Source: Gillisia sp. (GTDB lineage: Bacteria > Bacteroidota > Bacteroidia > Flavobacteriales > Flavobacteriaceae). From it: a DNA stretch of 64,000 bases. The DNA lies in assembly GCA_024635655.1 (NCBI GenBank), contig JAGXIL010000024.1, positions 124,001 through 188,000 of the forward strand, given 5' to 3'. Within the stretch, counting starts at the first letter, position 1. Each line of letters opens with the position of its first letter. A program made the translations under genes and the position numbers. This document shows positions 51,920-61,346 of this stretch, piece after piece. The notes under the pieces are model-generated. The model worked only from the letters and a program-made list of their open reading frames with translations. It was not told the DNA's origin and did no database searches.

Positions 51920-52632
51920 AATTTATATCCTTTGTCATATAATTTGGTTTAATAAAACTCAACAGAATTTTAATTATTTAAATAATCCAATCTTATATTA
52001 CCCAAAAATTTTCGTCTGCCGGAATTCTCTTTGTTTTCTATACTTATGAAATAAGATAGGCTTTATAGCCAGGAAAAATTAGTCCGGTAAATACTTAATC
52101 CATTGCTACAAAAAAATTTAATGTTGCACGTTGAGTAGTTGAAGTCACTTATATTTCTTCATTGATGTAATACCAAACTGTTCTGGTGTTAAGGGTGTCA
52201 ATGACCATTTCCAACAGGGAATGATCAGCACTAAATAAAGCATATTTCCACCGGAAAATTTTCATCTATACTATTTCACTTACAGTTACTGAAAAGATAT
52301 TTTAGTAATACCTATTTTATAATTTTGAGGAAGGTTGAGATTTGAAGTTGTGTAAAATATTTGTTCCCCTGTAAATATAAAAGTTGGTGTGCATTTATAA
52401 GTTTCCACATCTAAATTATTACAACCCCTCACACATATTATGTTGGTTGAGAACTAATTATATATCAAAATGCAATCTTTGGTATAGTAAATTTTCGAGC
52501 CGCCGGCATTCATAAACTTTTATTAAAAAAAAGAAAAGAAATGGGAATTTGTTATTATCCCCATATATTTAATCGTTTTAACGGGACTTAGTTCTAGTAA
52601 AAATCATTTTTCAGACTGCCATTTAATTAATT
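51920..52632. other. AT-rich gap in the polysaccharide locus, with one short ORF
   Basis: About 700 bases with no recognisable gene and no full promoter consensus. The only coherent frame is a 38-codon minus-strand ORF at 52149-52265, listed separately. Given the rmlB remnant elsewhere in the locus, this gap is probably the site of an old deletion or gene loss. Confidence 0.4.
52149..52265 (-). CDS. Short ORF, 38 residues, unrecognised
   Basis: Starts MKIFRWKYALFSADHSLLEM and ends NTRTVWYYINEEI. It reads like real protein sequence with balanced composition, but matches no family I recognise. It could be a small gene or the last fragment of a decayed one. Confidence 0.25.
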   Translation of the reverse strand: MKIFRWKYALFSADHSLLEMVIDTLNTRTVWYYINEEI

Positions 52633-53457
52633 ATGATATCAAAGGCTTTTAATCATCTAGGAACATCTTTAGATTCTCAAAAATGTATTGTGAAATGGTC
52701 AAGTGGGAAATTTACTTCCAAAAATATTGGAGATGTGCTTAATGTTTACCTTTTTAAAGAGGTATTTGGAAAAGATATCGTAAGTTATAAAGAGGTTATT
52801 AATTTAGGTTTTCCCCCGGTTTATTCTTTCATTGGGAGTGTTCTGGACAATTCAGCAGTTCGAAACCTAACCGTAATGGGCTCAGGTTTCAAGAGCGAAT
52901 CTTCACCTCTTAATATTCTTCCAAAAAAAGTAATTTCCTGCCGCGGTCCATTAACCAGAGAAAAATTGTTGCAATTGGGAGTAAAGGAGGTACCTGAAGT
53001 TTATGGCGACCCTGCAATTTTACTTCCTGAATTCTATAATCCTCAAATGGAGAAGAGGTATACAATGGGTATTATTCCTCATTATGTAGACAAGGACACG
53101 GAAATTGTCAAAAAATGGAGGAGTAATAGTGACGTAAAAATAATAGATGTTTTTTCCAATATTGAAACTTTTGTAAAAGATATTAAATCCTGTGAATTTA
53201 CTGTTTCCAGCTCTCTTCACGGGGTAATTTTGTCTCATGCTTATGGGATACCTTCTGCCTGGGTGAAGCTTAGTGAGGATCTTGCCGGTGGCGGCTTTAA
53301 GTTTCAGGATTATTTTAGATCTCTTAATTTAGAAAAAACTTTTGTAAATATTGAGCAGGTTTCCACCTTAAATGATTGGGAGAGTCAGACTTTCAAACCG
53401 GAAATGGAATTCCAGACAAAAAAATTACTGAAGATTTTTAAAGAAGTAAATGTTTAA
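52633..53457 (+). CDS. Polysaccharide pyruvyl transferase family protein
   Basis: 274 residues. Family hallmarks are NIGDVLNVYLFKEVFG near the start, CRGPLTREKLLQLGV, and the C-terminal SSSLHGVILSHAYGIPSAWV. These enzymes transfer pyruvate from phosphoenolpyruvate to a sugar of the lipid-linked repeat unit as a ketal, adding a negative charge. Cytoplasmic. It follows the 935-base gap after rmlB and starts a second cluster of modification genes. Confidence 0.9.
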   Translation: MISKAFNHLGTSLDSQKCIVKWSSGKFTSKNIGDVLNVYLFKEVFGKDIVSYKEVINLGFPPVYSFIGSVLDNSAVRNLTVMGSGFKSESSPLNILPKKVISCRGPLTREKLLQLGVKEVPEVYGDPAILLPEFYNPQMEKRYTMGIIPHYVDKDTEIVKKWRSNSDVKIIDVFSNIETFVKDIKSCEFTVSSSLHGVILSHAYGIPSAWVKLSEDLAGGGFKFQDYFRSLNLEKTFVNIEQVSTLNDWESQTFKPEMEFQTKKLLKIFKEVNV

Positions 53458-53504
53458 AAATTTTTACTTCTTCTAATTGCATTGAATTAAAAAAGTAGTA
53501 AGAG

Positions 53505-54587
53505 ATGATACCGGTCACAAAACCTTATTTACCTCCAGTTGAGGATTATCAAAAATATATTCAGGGAATTTGGCAACGGCAATGGCTTACCAATAACGGG
53601 CCTTTGGTGAATAAACTAGAATTAAAGCTTAAAAATCACCTTAATATTGACCATTTCTTATATCTGGGAAATGGAACTGTTGCGTTGCAAATTGCCATAA
53701 AAGCTTTAGGATTAAAAGGAGAAATTATAACGACACCATTTTCTTACGTAGCAACAACAAGCAGTATTGTTTGGGAAGGATGTAAACCAGTATTTGTAGA
53801 TATAGATGAAGAAACTTTAAATCTTGATCCTGAAAAAATTGAGCAGGCGATAACTGCAGAAACAACTGCAATAATTGCCACCCATTGTTTCGGAAATGCC
53901 TGCGACATTGATTCTATTCAGAATATTGCTAAAAAATACAATTTGAAAGTAATATATGATGCAGCGCATTGTTTTGGTACTACATATAAAGGAAAAAGTA
54001 TCTTGGATTATGGTGACGTGAGCACAATTAGCTTCCACGCTACCAAATTAATGCATACTACAGAAGGGGGAGGTGTAATTACCAAGGATCCAAAAATTGT
54101 AAAAAGAATGGCGTACATGAGAAATTTTGGCCATGACAGTCCGTTCAAATTTAATGGAGTGGGCATAAATGGTAAAAATTCTGAATTTCATGCTGCTATG
54201 GGATTGTGTGTCCTTGAAAATATTTCGGAAATTCTTGAAAGACGAAAAGAGCAAAGTAAATACTACGATGTGATTTTGAAAAATTTGCAGGTTAGGAAAC
54301 CTACCATTACGGAGAACTGTGGTTACAACTATGCTTATTATCCTATTATATTTGAAAATAAAGAAATGGTCGTCAAAACTCAAAAGGCATTGGAAAAAAA
54401 TAACATTTTTCCCAGAAGATATTTTTATCCTTCCTTAAGCACTTTGGATTATGTGGAAAACCCCGGTACGCCGGTATCAGATAAAATTTCTTCTTCTATT
54501 CTTTGCTTACCGTTGTATTACGATTTAAGCGCCGAAGAGCAGGATTTCATTGCGCGGATTATGATTAGAACCCAGAACTATGAATAG
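53505..54587 (+). CDS. VioA-type PLP aminotransferase (DegT/DnrJ/EryC1/StrS family), copy 2
   Basis: 360 residues, a paralogue of the gene at 42419. N-terminus MIPVTKPYLPPVEDYQKYIQ, PLP lysine in SFHATKLMHTTEGGG (near residue 181), and the conserved VIYDAAHCFGTTYKG. Expected to aminate C4 of dTDP-4-keto-6-deoxyglucose. This copy has the WLTNNGP sequence usual in VioA-like enzymes, where copy 1 has QVANGGK. The downstream sulfotransferase start overlaps its stop by eight bases. Confidence 0.87.
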   Translation: MIPVTKPYLPPVEDYQKYIQGIWQRQWLTNNGPLVNKLELKLKNHLNIDHFLYLGNGTVALQIAIKALGLKGEIITTPFSYVATTSSIVWEGCKPVFVDIDEETLNLDPEKIEQAITAETTAIIATHCFGNACDIDSIQNIAKKYNLKVIYDAAHCFGTTYKGKSILDYGDVSTISFHATKLMHTTEGGGVITKDPKIVKRMAYMRNFGHDSPFKFNGVGINGKNSEFHAAMGLCVLENISEILERRKEQSKYYDVILKNLQVRKPTITENCGYNYAYYPIIFENKEMVVKTQKALEKNNIFPRRYFYPSLSTLDYVENPGTPVSDKISSSILCLPLYYDLSAEEQDFIARIMIRTQNYE

Positions 54588-55458
54588 ATATACTTCTCTT
54601 TTTGTTTTGGGAAATCCTCGCTCCGGCACCTCGCTCCTGAGGATTATGTTAGACAATCATGCAAAAATCTCTATTCCTCCCGAGTCTGGATATATTCAAT
54701 GGTGGAGCGAAAAATACGGAGACTGGAGCCATAGCGATTCACTCAATGAAGATAAGGTAAACTCTTTTATAACTGATCTTGCATCATCCCGTAAAATAGA
54801 AACCTGGAAGTTGAATTACGGTCAATTGCAATCATTGATATTTGAGGTTCAGCCGAATAACTACATGGAATTATCTCAGGCCGTTATCCTTCAATATGCG
54901 GGGCAAAATGATAAACGCCCATTAGTAATGGGAGATAAAAATAATTATTATCTCCAGCACCTGGATGTTATAAAAAAATATTTCTCTAAAGCTAAATTTC
55001 TGGCTATTATCCGTGATGGTAGGGATGTAGCATGCTCCTATCAAGGTTTGAAATATTTAGAATCAGATTCACCTTACAAACCCGTACTTCCTTCTTCTAT
55101 TCCTCTTATAGCAGAGGAATGGAATAAAAATAATAAGATGATTCTGGATTACTTTAGTAGTCTTCAGGATCATCAACATCTGTGGATAAGATACGAAGAC
55201 CTCGTTATAAACACCGAGGAAACCTTAGGTGAGGTATGCGACTTTTTAGGGCTTGATTTTGATTCACAAATGCTTGAATATTATAAAACGGAAAACGAAC
55301 CTTTGGAGACAATTGCCTGGAAAAAGAAAACGAAAAAGAAACCGGACGCGAATAACATTGGTAAATATAAAGTAGAATTAAGTGAAAGGGATATTCAAAA
55401 ATTTGAAAAAGAGAGTAAATCTATATTAACCAGCTTTAATTATAAATTACGGGAATAA
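54580..55458 (+). CDS. Sulfotransferase family protein
   Basis: 292 residues, soluble. The 5'-phosphosulfate loop LGNPRSGTSLLRIMLDNH is at the N-terminus. FLAIIRDGRDVACSYQGLKY is the 3'-phosphate-binding block, and WIRYEDLVINTEETLGEVCDFL is a third family signature. It transfers sulfate from PAPS to a hydroxyl, here most likely on the polysaccharide repeat unit. It overlaps the aminotransferase by eight bases, indicating translational coupling. Sulfated polysaccharides are typical of marine bacteria. No PAPS synthesis genes are nearby. Confidence 0.9.
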   Translation: MNRYTSLFVLGNPRSGTSLLRIMLDNHAKISIPPESGYIQWWSEKYGDWSHSDSLNEDKVNSFITDLASSRKIETWKLNYGQLQSLIFEVQPNNYMELSQAVILQYAGQNDKRPLVMGDKNNYYLQHLDVIKKYFSKAKFLAIIRDGRDVACSYQGLKYLESDSPYKPVLPSSIPLIAEEWNKNNKMILDYFSSLQDHQHLWIRYEDLVINTEETLGEVCDFLGLDFDSQMLEYYKTENEPLETIAWKKKTKKKPDANNIGKYKVELSERDIQKFEKESKSILTSFNYKLRE

Positions 55459-55531
55459 ATGATTTTTATCTCTTTAAGGTTAGATTTTCTTAAAAAACAC
55501 GTGTGGCTATAAAAAATTATAAAAATACGAA

Positions 55532-56389
55532 ATGAAAGGAATTATACTTGCCGGAGGTTCGGGATCGCGGTTATATCCTATTACTATTGCAGTAAGTAAA
55601 CAATTGCTTCCTGTTTATGATAAACCCATGATCTATTATCCTCTGTCGGTTTTAATGTTGGCAGGAATAAAAGATATTTTAATTATTACAACTCCTCATG
55701 ACCAATCCTCATTTAAAAAGTTGCTGGGTAATGGAAGCCAGGTGGGATGTAGATTTACATATGCTATACAGGAGGAACCAAAAGGTTTAGCCGAAGCTTT
55801 TATAATAGGAGAGGAATTTATAGGAAATGACAAAGTAGCTTTGATCCTAGGTGATAACATTTTTTATGGGAATGGTTTAGGCTCTCTTTTGAGAAGTAAA
55901 ATTGATATTAATGGGGCTTCTATTTTTGCGTATCCAGTTAAGGACCCGGGGAGATATGGAGTAGTGGAATTTGACGAAGACAAAAAGGCGATTAGTATTG
56001 AAGAAAAACCTGCAGTCCCTAAATCTCGATTTGCTGTACCCGGTCTCTATTTTTACGACAACAAAGTTGTAAAATATGCAAAACAGGTTACTCCATCAGC
56101 AAGAGGAGAAAAAGAGATCTCAACTATTAATCAAATGTATTTGATGGCTGGTGAACTTGAAGTGGGGGTAATGACAAGAGGAATGAGTTGGTTTGACACA
56201 GGAACTGTAGAATCCCTGGATGATGCAACAGAATTTATTAGGGTCCTGCAAAACAGGCAAAGTACGATGATAGGTTGTATAGAAGAAGTAGCTCTTATTT
56301 ATAAATTTATTGGAAAGGAAAAAATGCATACTGCCATAGAAAAATACGGCAAAAGTAAATACGGTGAGTATTTAAGAGACCTAATTTAG
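55532..56389 (+). CDS. rmlA: Glucose-1-phosphate thymidylyltransferase
   Basis: 285 residues. The nucleotidyltransferase signature GIILAGGSGSRLYPIT, the sequence SKQLLPVYDKPMIYYPLSVL, the metal aspartate in LILGDNIFYG and SIEEKPAVPKSRFAVPGLYF identify RmlA. Makes dTDP-glucose from glucose 1-phosphate and dTTP, the first step toward the RmlB product. Unusually, it is separated from rmlB by about 3.8 kb. Confidence 0.95.
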   Translation: MKGIILAGGSGSRLYPITIAVSKQLLPVYDKPMIYYPLSVLMLAGIKDILIITTPHDQSSFKKLLGNGSQVGCRFTYAIQEEPKGLAEAFIIGEEFIGNDKVALILGDNIFYGNGLGSLLRSKIDINGASIFAYPVKDPGRYGVVEFDEDKKAISIEEKPAVPKSRFAVPGLYFYDNKVVKYAKQVTPSARGEKEISTINQMYLMAGELEVGVMTRGMSWFDTGTVESLDDATEFIRVLQNRQSTMIGCIEEVALIYKFIGKEKMHTAIEKYGKSKYGEYLRDLI

Positions 56390-56430
56390 CCTTTGCCTGT
56401 AAATCTAAAATAATTAAATATAAATGTAAA

Positions 56431-57402
56431 ATGACATTATATTCTATTGTAATTCCTGTTTATAAAAGTACCAAAAGCCTGGAAACAATCGCTTCACAGG
56501 TTAATGACCTGCAGAAGGAAAAAGGTTACAACTTTGAAATAATTTTCGTTAATGATAGTCCCTTTTTTTTAGACACGGAGACTACGCTCTCTAATTTAGT
56601 GGTGAGATATGAAAATGTTCAGGCCTTTTCTTTAAAGAAAAACCAGGGGCAGCAGTTCGCCGTATTATGTGGACTTAAAAAAGCAAAAGGTGATTTCATT
56701 TTAACAATGGATGATGACCTTCAACATCCAGTTAAGGAAATTCCGAAATTAATTAAAGCTTTTCATGCTGATCCTCAGGTTGAAGCAATTTTTGCAGTGC
56801 CAAATTTTAAAAAGAGAAAGCACGATGCCTGGAGAAACTTTGGTAGTTATCTTTTAAACAAAATGGATGTTATTTTTTTGAAAAAGCCAGAAGGTTTATA
56901 CAAATCCTCCTTTAGGATTATGTCTGTAGAACTATGCAATACAATAGTTAATAATTATAACGCCATGCCTGCTGTTTCCAGTCTTATCATCAACAGCACT
57001 AACAATATTAAGAATATTGAAATTGAACATAATAGCCGGGAGTATGGGAAAAGTAATTATACAGTCCGAAAATTAATTAATCATTCCCTTAATAATCTTC
57101 TTCATTATTCATCTGTTCCTTTAAAAGCAATAGGCCTTGTGGGTATTTTAGTTTTTATAGCATCTGTTTTATTTATTATTTATATAGTTGTGAGAAAAAT
57201 GATTGTGGGTACAAACTTCCCCGGGTACGCATCCATAGTTTCCTTAGTGAGTTTTTTTGGTGGCCTAAACCTTCTTGCAGTAGGCATTATTGGAGAGTAT
57301 CTTATTAGAATTTTGAGAGAACAGCAAAAACCAAAACTGGATGATCTTCTGAAAGAAAGTCAAGCTCCGGATCGTCTCAGTGCCTTACAAAAACAGTTTT
57401 AA
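56431..57402 (+). CDS. GT2 glycosyltransferase, polyprenyl-phosphate sugar synthase type (GtrB/ArnC-like)
   Basis: 323 residues. GT-A domain with SIVIPVYKSTKSLETIA, the metal-binding MDDDLQHP and the acceptor-loop region, then two C-terminal membrane segments (LVGILVFIASVLFIIYIV and SLVSFFGGLNLLAVGIIG). This topology is that of enzymes that load a sugar from a nucleotide donor onto undecaprenyl phosphate. The next two genes are membrane proteins, the second a GT-C candidate that could use such a lipid-linked sugar in the periplasm. The sugar is not predictable; the ArnC/VioA link suggests an amino sugar is possible. Confidence 0.85.
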   Translation: MTLYSIVIPVYKSTKSLETIASQVNDLQKEKGYNFEIIFVNDSPFFLDTETTLSNLVVRYENVQAFSLKKNQGQQFAVLCGLKKAKGDFILTMDDDLQHPVKEIPKLIKAFHADPQVEAIFAVPNFKKRKHDAWRNFGSYLLNKMDVIFLKKPEGLYKSSFRIMSVELCNTIVNNYNAMPAVSSLIINSTNNIKNIEIEHNSREYGKSNYTVRKLINHSLNNLLHYSSVPLKAIGLVGILVFIASVLFIIYIVVRKMIVGTNFPGYASIVSLVSFFGGLNLLAVGIIGEYLIRILREQQKPKLDDLLKESQAPDRLSALQKQF

Positions 57403-57482
57403 TAAACTTTTAACCCGAGAATCTCCTATAAAAAAGGTTACAGTCACGGCGGAATTTTTTTCAATAAAAAAGTAAAAAATTG

Positions 57483-58355
57483 ATGAAACATTTTAATATT
57501 AAACTTATTCTGAAAGTAATTTTTTCAGTAGGTTTAATAGTTTTTTTGTTCTTTAACCTTGATTTCGACAAGATTCTTTTAATTGAAGTTGGTGTTCTTC
57601 TTCCTTTTTTTATTTCATTGCTAATTACTACTATCTCTTTAAGTTTAATGAGTTATAGATGGCAATTATTAATTTGTCATTTTCTTGAAAAATCTCTTTC
57701 TTATTTAACTTTATGGAAGTACTACTTTATAGGTGCTTTTTTCAATATTTTCCTTCCCGGTGCGATAGGAGGTGATGTTGTGCGCACACAAAGATTATCC
57801 AAACATGCAGATATTACAATAAAGTCTGCTGGTATTCTTACGTTGTCTGAACGCTTGATTGGTACCTACGGCTTATTGATCCTGTTATCCTTTAGTATGT
57901 TATTCCTGAATTTTCCTAAAGATTTAGGTTTAACCAATTATTTGCCATTATGGATATTTAAATCTTCCCCTGTCATCGTCCTTGTATGTATCCCGCTTTT
58001 TAAATGGCTTCTTTCAAAATTCTCAATAGAATCCTCCTACAGGTTATTTATTAAAATTATTGCCCTTTCATTTATAGCACAAATGGGGGATGTTATAATT
58101 GCGTATATTTTCAGCCATTATTTTGGCTTAGACCTACCTTTTTCCGCTTTTTTGTTTATAATGCCTTTAGTCTATTTTGTTACCGTTTTGCCGATTTCTT
58201 TGGGAGGTCTGGGCGTAAGAGAAGGAGCCTTTTCAGGGTTAATGGTCCTTTACGGAGTTGACACCTCCATAGCAATAATTATTTCTTTATTAATGTATTT
58301 AACAAAGGTAGGAATTGGCATCTTAGGGTATATTATCTATCTAAGAGAAAAATAA
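57483..58355 (+). CDS. Lysylphosphatidylglycerol synthetase TM region / UPF0104 flippase-like membrane protein
   Basis: About 290 residues with eight or so membrane segments. FFNIFLPGAIGGDVVRTQRL is the hallmark of the UPF0104/AglD-like family, and VTVLPISLGGLGVREGAFSG is its second conserved block. The catalytic MprF domain is absent. In polysaccharide loci such proteins are suspected to move lipid-linked sugars across the membrane. The ATG at 57483 is preferred to the TTG three bases earlier in the ORF track. It lies between the GT2 and GT-C candidate genes, consistent with a three-gene decoration module. Confidence 0.85.
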   Translation: MKHFNIKLILKVIFSVGLIVFLFFNLDFDKILLIEVGVLLPFFISLLITTISLSLMSYRWQLLICHFLEKSLSYLTLWKYYFIGAFFNIFLPGAIGGDVVRTQRLSKHADITIKSAGILTLSERLIGTYGLLILLSFSMLFLNFPKDLGLTNYLPLWIFKSSPVIVLVCIPLFKWLLSKFSIESSYRLFIKIIALSFIAQMGDVIIAYIFSHYFGLDLPFSAFLFIMPLVYFVTVLPISLGGLGVREGAFSGLMVLYGVDTSIAIIISLLMYLTKVGIGILGYIIYLREK

Positions 58356-58381
58356 TTACAGTATATGAAAAAATATAAGCT

Positions 58382-59977
58382 ATGAGACGCAGGATAGAAA
58401 AGCTCACGTATTTACTTTATTTTTTGAGTTATTTTTTGATGCTTATTAATCCAGGGGTTTACTGGGATGACTGGACCATCTTTAATATGGATGCCAAAGG
58501 AATAATGAGTCAATACTATGGAAATGGTAATCTTCCAAATGGGTACTTTCATTTATTACTCAAGGAATTTTCCGGTTCTCCGCTTCTGTATCATGCATTG
58601 GCTTTTGTTTTTAAACTGGTAGGAATATTTACCCTTTTTAGAATACTGGAAAAATTTAGCCTATCACATAAAGAGACAATGTTCTGGAAGATTTCCATTT
58701 TAATTTATAGCATTTTTCCGCATTATGATACGCTTATTACAATGATCATGCTTAATAGTACACTGCGTTTGTTCTTATTTATTGTTGCAACATTCTGTTT
58801 GGTAAAGTATTTATTTGAGAGGAAGATAATTTACAGAATCTTAAGTTTAATTCTTTTTTTCCTTTCCTTTTTCACAAACTCTTTTTTAGTTTTTTATCTT
58901 TTTCCTTTTCTATTCATTTTAACCATTGGTGACTCTAATTTATTTTTGCAAAAAAAGTTCTATTCCAGTGGTGCTTTTGTGAAATTTATTTTTTTACGAG
59001 CAGTTAAATATCTTGATTTCCTTCTACTGCCTTTTCTATTTTGGTTTATACGGCAACAGTTTTTTATGCCTTCTGCTCATTATGAACAGATAGGATATAA
59101 TGAAGTAAAACTTGAATCTCTCCTGCAAATACCTTATAAGTTTGTGGTGTTGGTTTATATTTTTGTTGCAGATCTTTTGCCCTTTATAAACGAGGCTCTT
59201 CAGTACTTGGAACTTTGGATATTGTTTGCAATAGCAGCATATGTCAGCTATTTAGTTCTTTCAAAAATAAATCTGGATTTTAAAATTTCGTGGAAGATGC
59301 TTGTTTTGGGAATTATTTTATTTCTTGCAGGAGCTTTTCCTTACCTGATGGTAAATAAATATCCTACTTATCTTGATTACATGTCACGCCATCAACTACT
59401 GGTTGGTTTTGGTGCAAGCTTAAGCTTTTGTGCAATTATTTTTCTTCTGCAATCTTCTATTGCTAAACGTGTGCTATTGTCTGGCAGTATTGCAGCTTTT
59501 GTTTGTATTAACGTTTTTATCCAGTTTAGTTTTTTTAAAGGATATATGAAGCAGGAAGTTTTTCAAAATTATTTTACTGCGGAAAATATTAGCAGCGATA
59601 TTTCTAAAACTATCATATTAGAGGATGCCACTGTGGATTTCACCCAAAAGGGAAATCCTGTAAAGTTTTATGCTTTTGCAGGCATGTTAAAACGTTTAAA
59701 TGAAAAAGAAAACATTGTTTTAGCAACAGAAAAGGATCTAAATAGCTATTTAAAAAATGAATTATTTTCTATTATCAAACCATACAATTATCAATATAAT
59801 TTATCAGATTACCAATATGTTGACCCATATCAAAAACTTGTAGTAAATTATACTGAAAAGGAGAAACCTCTGTTTCCCATTTTTACTTACTACGGACAAT
59901 TTTTTTCCGGAAATAAAAATGCATGGAATGGCCATTTTCAGTTCAGATTAGAGTCACTGCCAAAAGGTGAAATTTAA
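58382..59977 (+). CDS. Multi-pass membrane protein, GT-C glycosyltransferase candidate
   Basis: 531 residues, about 11-12 membrane segments and a C-terminal soluble part of about 120 residues. The first periplasmic loop has GVYWDDWTIFNMD, an acidic motif like those in GT-C enzymes. No specific family is recognised. The organisation (loop motif, many helices, C-terminal soluble tail) parallels the gene at 43521. Placement after a polyprenyl-phosphate sugar synthase and a flippase-like gene suggests it adds one sugar to the glycan in the periplasm. A Wzy polymerase is the alternative. Confidence 0.6.
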   Translation: MRRRIEKLTYLLYFLSYFLMLINPGVYWDDWTIFNMDAKGIMSQYYGNGNLPNGYFHLLLKEFSGSPLLYHALAFVFKLVGIFTLFRILEKFSLSHKETMFWKISILIYSIFPHYDTLITMIMLNSTLRLFLFIVATFCLVKYLFERKIIYRILSLILFFLSFFTNSFLVFYLFPFLFILTIGDSNLFLQKKFYSSGAFVKFIFLRAVKYLDFLLLPFLFWFIRQQFFMPSAHYEQIGYNEVKLESLLQIPYKFVVLVYIFVADLLPFINEALQYLELWILFAIAAYVSYLVLSKINLDFKISWKMLVLGIILFLAGAFPYLMVNKYPTYLDYMSRHQLLVGFGASLSFCAIIFLLQSSIAKRVLLSGSIAAFVCINVFIQFSFFKGYMKQEVFQNYFTAENISSDISKTIILEDATVDFTQKGNPVKFYAFAGMLKRLNEKENIVLATEKDLNSYLKNELFSIIKPYNYQYNLSDYQYVDPYQKLVVNYTEKEKPLFPIFTYYGQFFSGNKNAWNGHFQFRLESLPKGEI

Positions 59978-60092
59978 AACAAGAATTACAATGTTAAATT
60001 TTATAATATATTTATAATACTAAAATGCCTCAACCCTAAGCATATGATTAAATTCGCGTGCTTAATGAATCACACTTTAATATGAAACAATA

Positions 60093-61280
60093 TTGGATAT
60101 TTTAGAGCTCATTGGTAGAGATAGAATGTTTTTTGATGCGGATATTCATGCGCACCAAGACGAACTGCAGGAGATTATATCCAGTTCTTCATTTCTTGTT
60201 TTAGGAGGGGCCGGCTCGATTGGACAGGCAGTAACCAAGGAGATCTTCAATAGAAATCCTAAAAGGTTACATGTGGTTGATATTAGCGAAAACAATCTTG
60301 TTGAACTAGTCCGGGATCTGCGAAGTTCACAGGGGTATATATCAGGAGATTTTAAAACTTTTGCGCTGGATATAGGTTCGCTGGAATATGAATCCTTTAT
60401 TGAAAAGGGGTACGGCTATGATTATGTTCTTAATCTTTCGGCTCTTAAACATGTGCGAAGTGAAAAGGATCCCTGGACTTTAATGAGGATGATTGAGGTA
60501 AACATCTTTAATACAGACAAAACCATTCAGCAATCAATAGAACAGAATGCAAAGAAATATTTCTGTGTTTCTACTGATAAGGCAGCAAATCCCGTGAATA
60601 TGATGGGAGCCTCAAAGCGTATTATGGAAATGTTCCTTATGAGAAGAAGCAGGGAAATAAACATATCAACGGCTAGGTTCGCCAATGTGGCGTTTTCTGA
60701 TGGATCCTTGCTGCACGGTTTTAACCAAAGAATCCAGAAAAGACAGCCAATTGTTGCTCCAAATGATGTTAAGAGGTATTTTGTTACGCCAAAAGAATCA
60801 GGGGAACTATGTTTAATGTCATGTATTTTTGGAGAGAATAGGGATATATTTTTCCCAAAACTAAACGAAAACCTGCACCTGATTTCTTTTGCAGAAATTG
60901 CTGTAAAATATCTAAAACAACTGGGATACGAACCTTACTTGTGTGAAACAGAAGATGAAGCCCGGGAATTAGTAAAAGTGTTACCGGAACAAAAAAAATG
61001 GCCCTGTCTTTTTACTGAAAGTGATACTACCGGAGAAAAGGATTTTGAAGAATTTTTTACTAAAAATGAAGAACTTGATCTAAACCGCTTTTTGAATTTA
61101 GGGGTGATAAAAAATGGGTTGCAGGTAGAGGAACAGAAACTCACACGTTTTGAAAAAGAAATTTCCTCTCTTCGAAAATCCAAAAAATGGTCAAAAGAAC
61201 AAATTGTAGATCTTTTCAATTTTATGATCCCACAGTTTGGGCATGAGGAAAAGGGGAAATATCTGGATAGTAAAATGTAA
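60093..61280 (+). CDS. UDP-N-acetylglucosamine 4,6-dehydratase-type enzyme (nonulosonate pathway)
   Basis: 395 residues. SDR Rossmann motif FLVLGGAGSIGQAVTKEIF, LNLSALKHVRSEKDP, the catalytic CVSTDKAANPVNMMGASKRI and TARFANVAFSDGSLL. It belongs to the polysaccharide biosynthesis CapD/LegB-like group that makes 4-keto-6-deoxy-HexNAc. With the following NeuD-like, NeuB and NeuC genes it fits a legionaminic-type pathway; the expected 4-aminotransferase is not next to it. The start is probably the TTG at 60093: an in-frame stop lies 15 bases upstream, and the conserved DILELIGRDRMFF begins right after it. The next ATG is 12 codons in. Confidence 0.82.
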   Translation: MDILELIGRDRMFFDADIHAHQDELQEIISSSSFLVLGGAGSIGQAVTKEIFNRNPKRLHVVDISENNLVELVRDLRSSQGYISGDFKTFALDIGSLEYESFIEKGYGYDYVLNLSALKHVRSEKDPWTLMRMIEVNIFNTDKTIQQSIEQNAKKYFCVSTDKAANPVNMMGASKRIMEMFLMRRSREINISTARFANVAFSDGSLLHGFNQRIQKRQPIVAPNDVKRYFVTPKESGELCLMSCIFGENRDIFFPKLNENLHLISFAEIAVKYLKQLGYEPYLCETEDEARELVKVLPEQKKWPCLFTESDTTGEKDFEEFFTKNEELDLNRFLNLGVIKNGLQVEEQKLTRFEKEISSLRKSKKWSKEQIVDLFNFMIPQFGHEEKGKYLDSKM

Positions 61281-61346
61281 GATTAATTAAGGAACAGAAA
61301 CCAAGATCAAAATTATTATAGGTTAAAATTGTAAAAATTCTAATGA

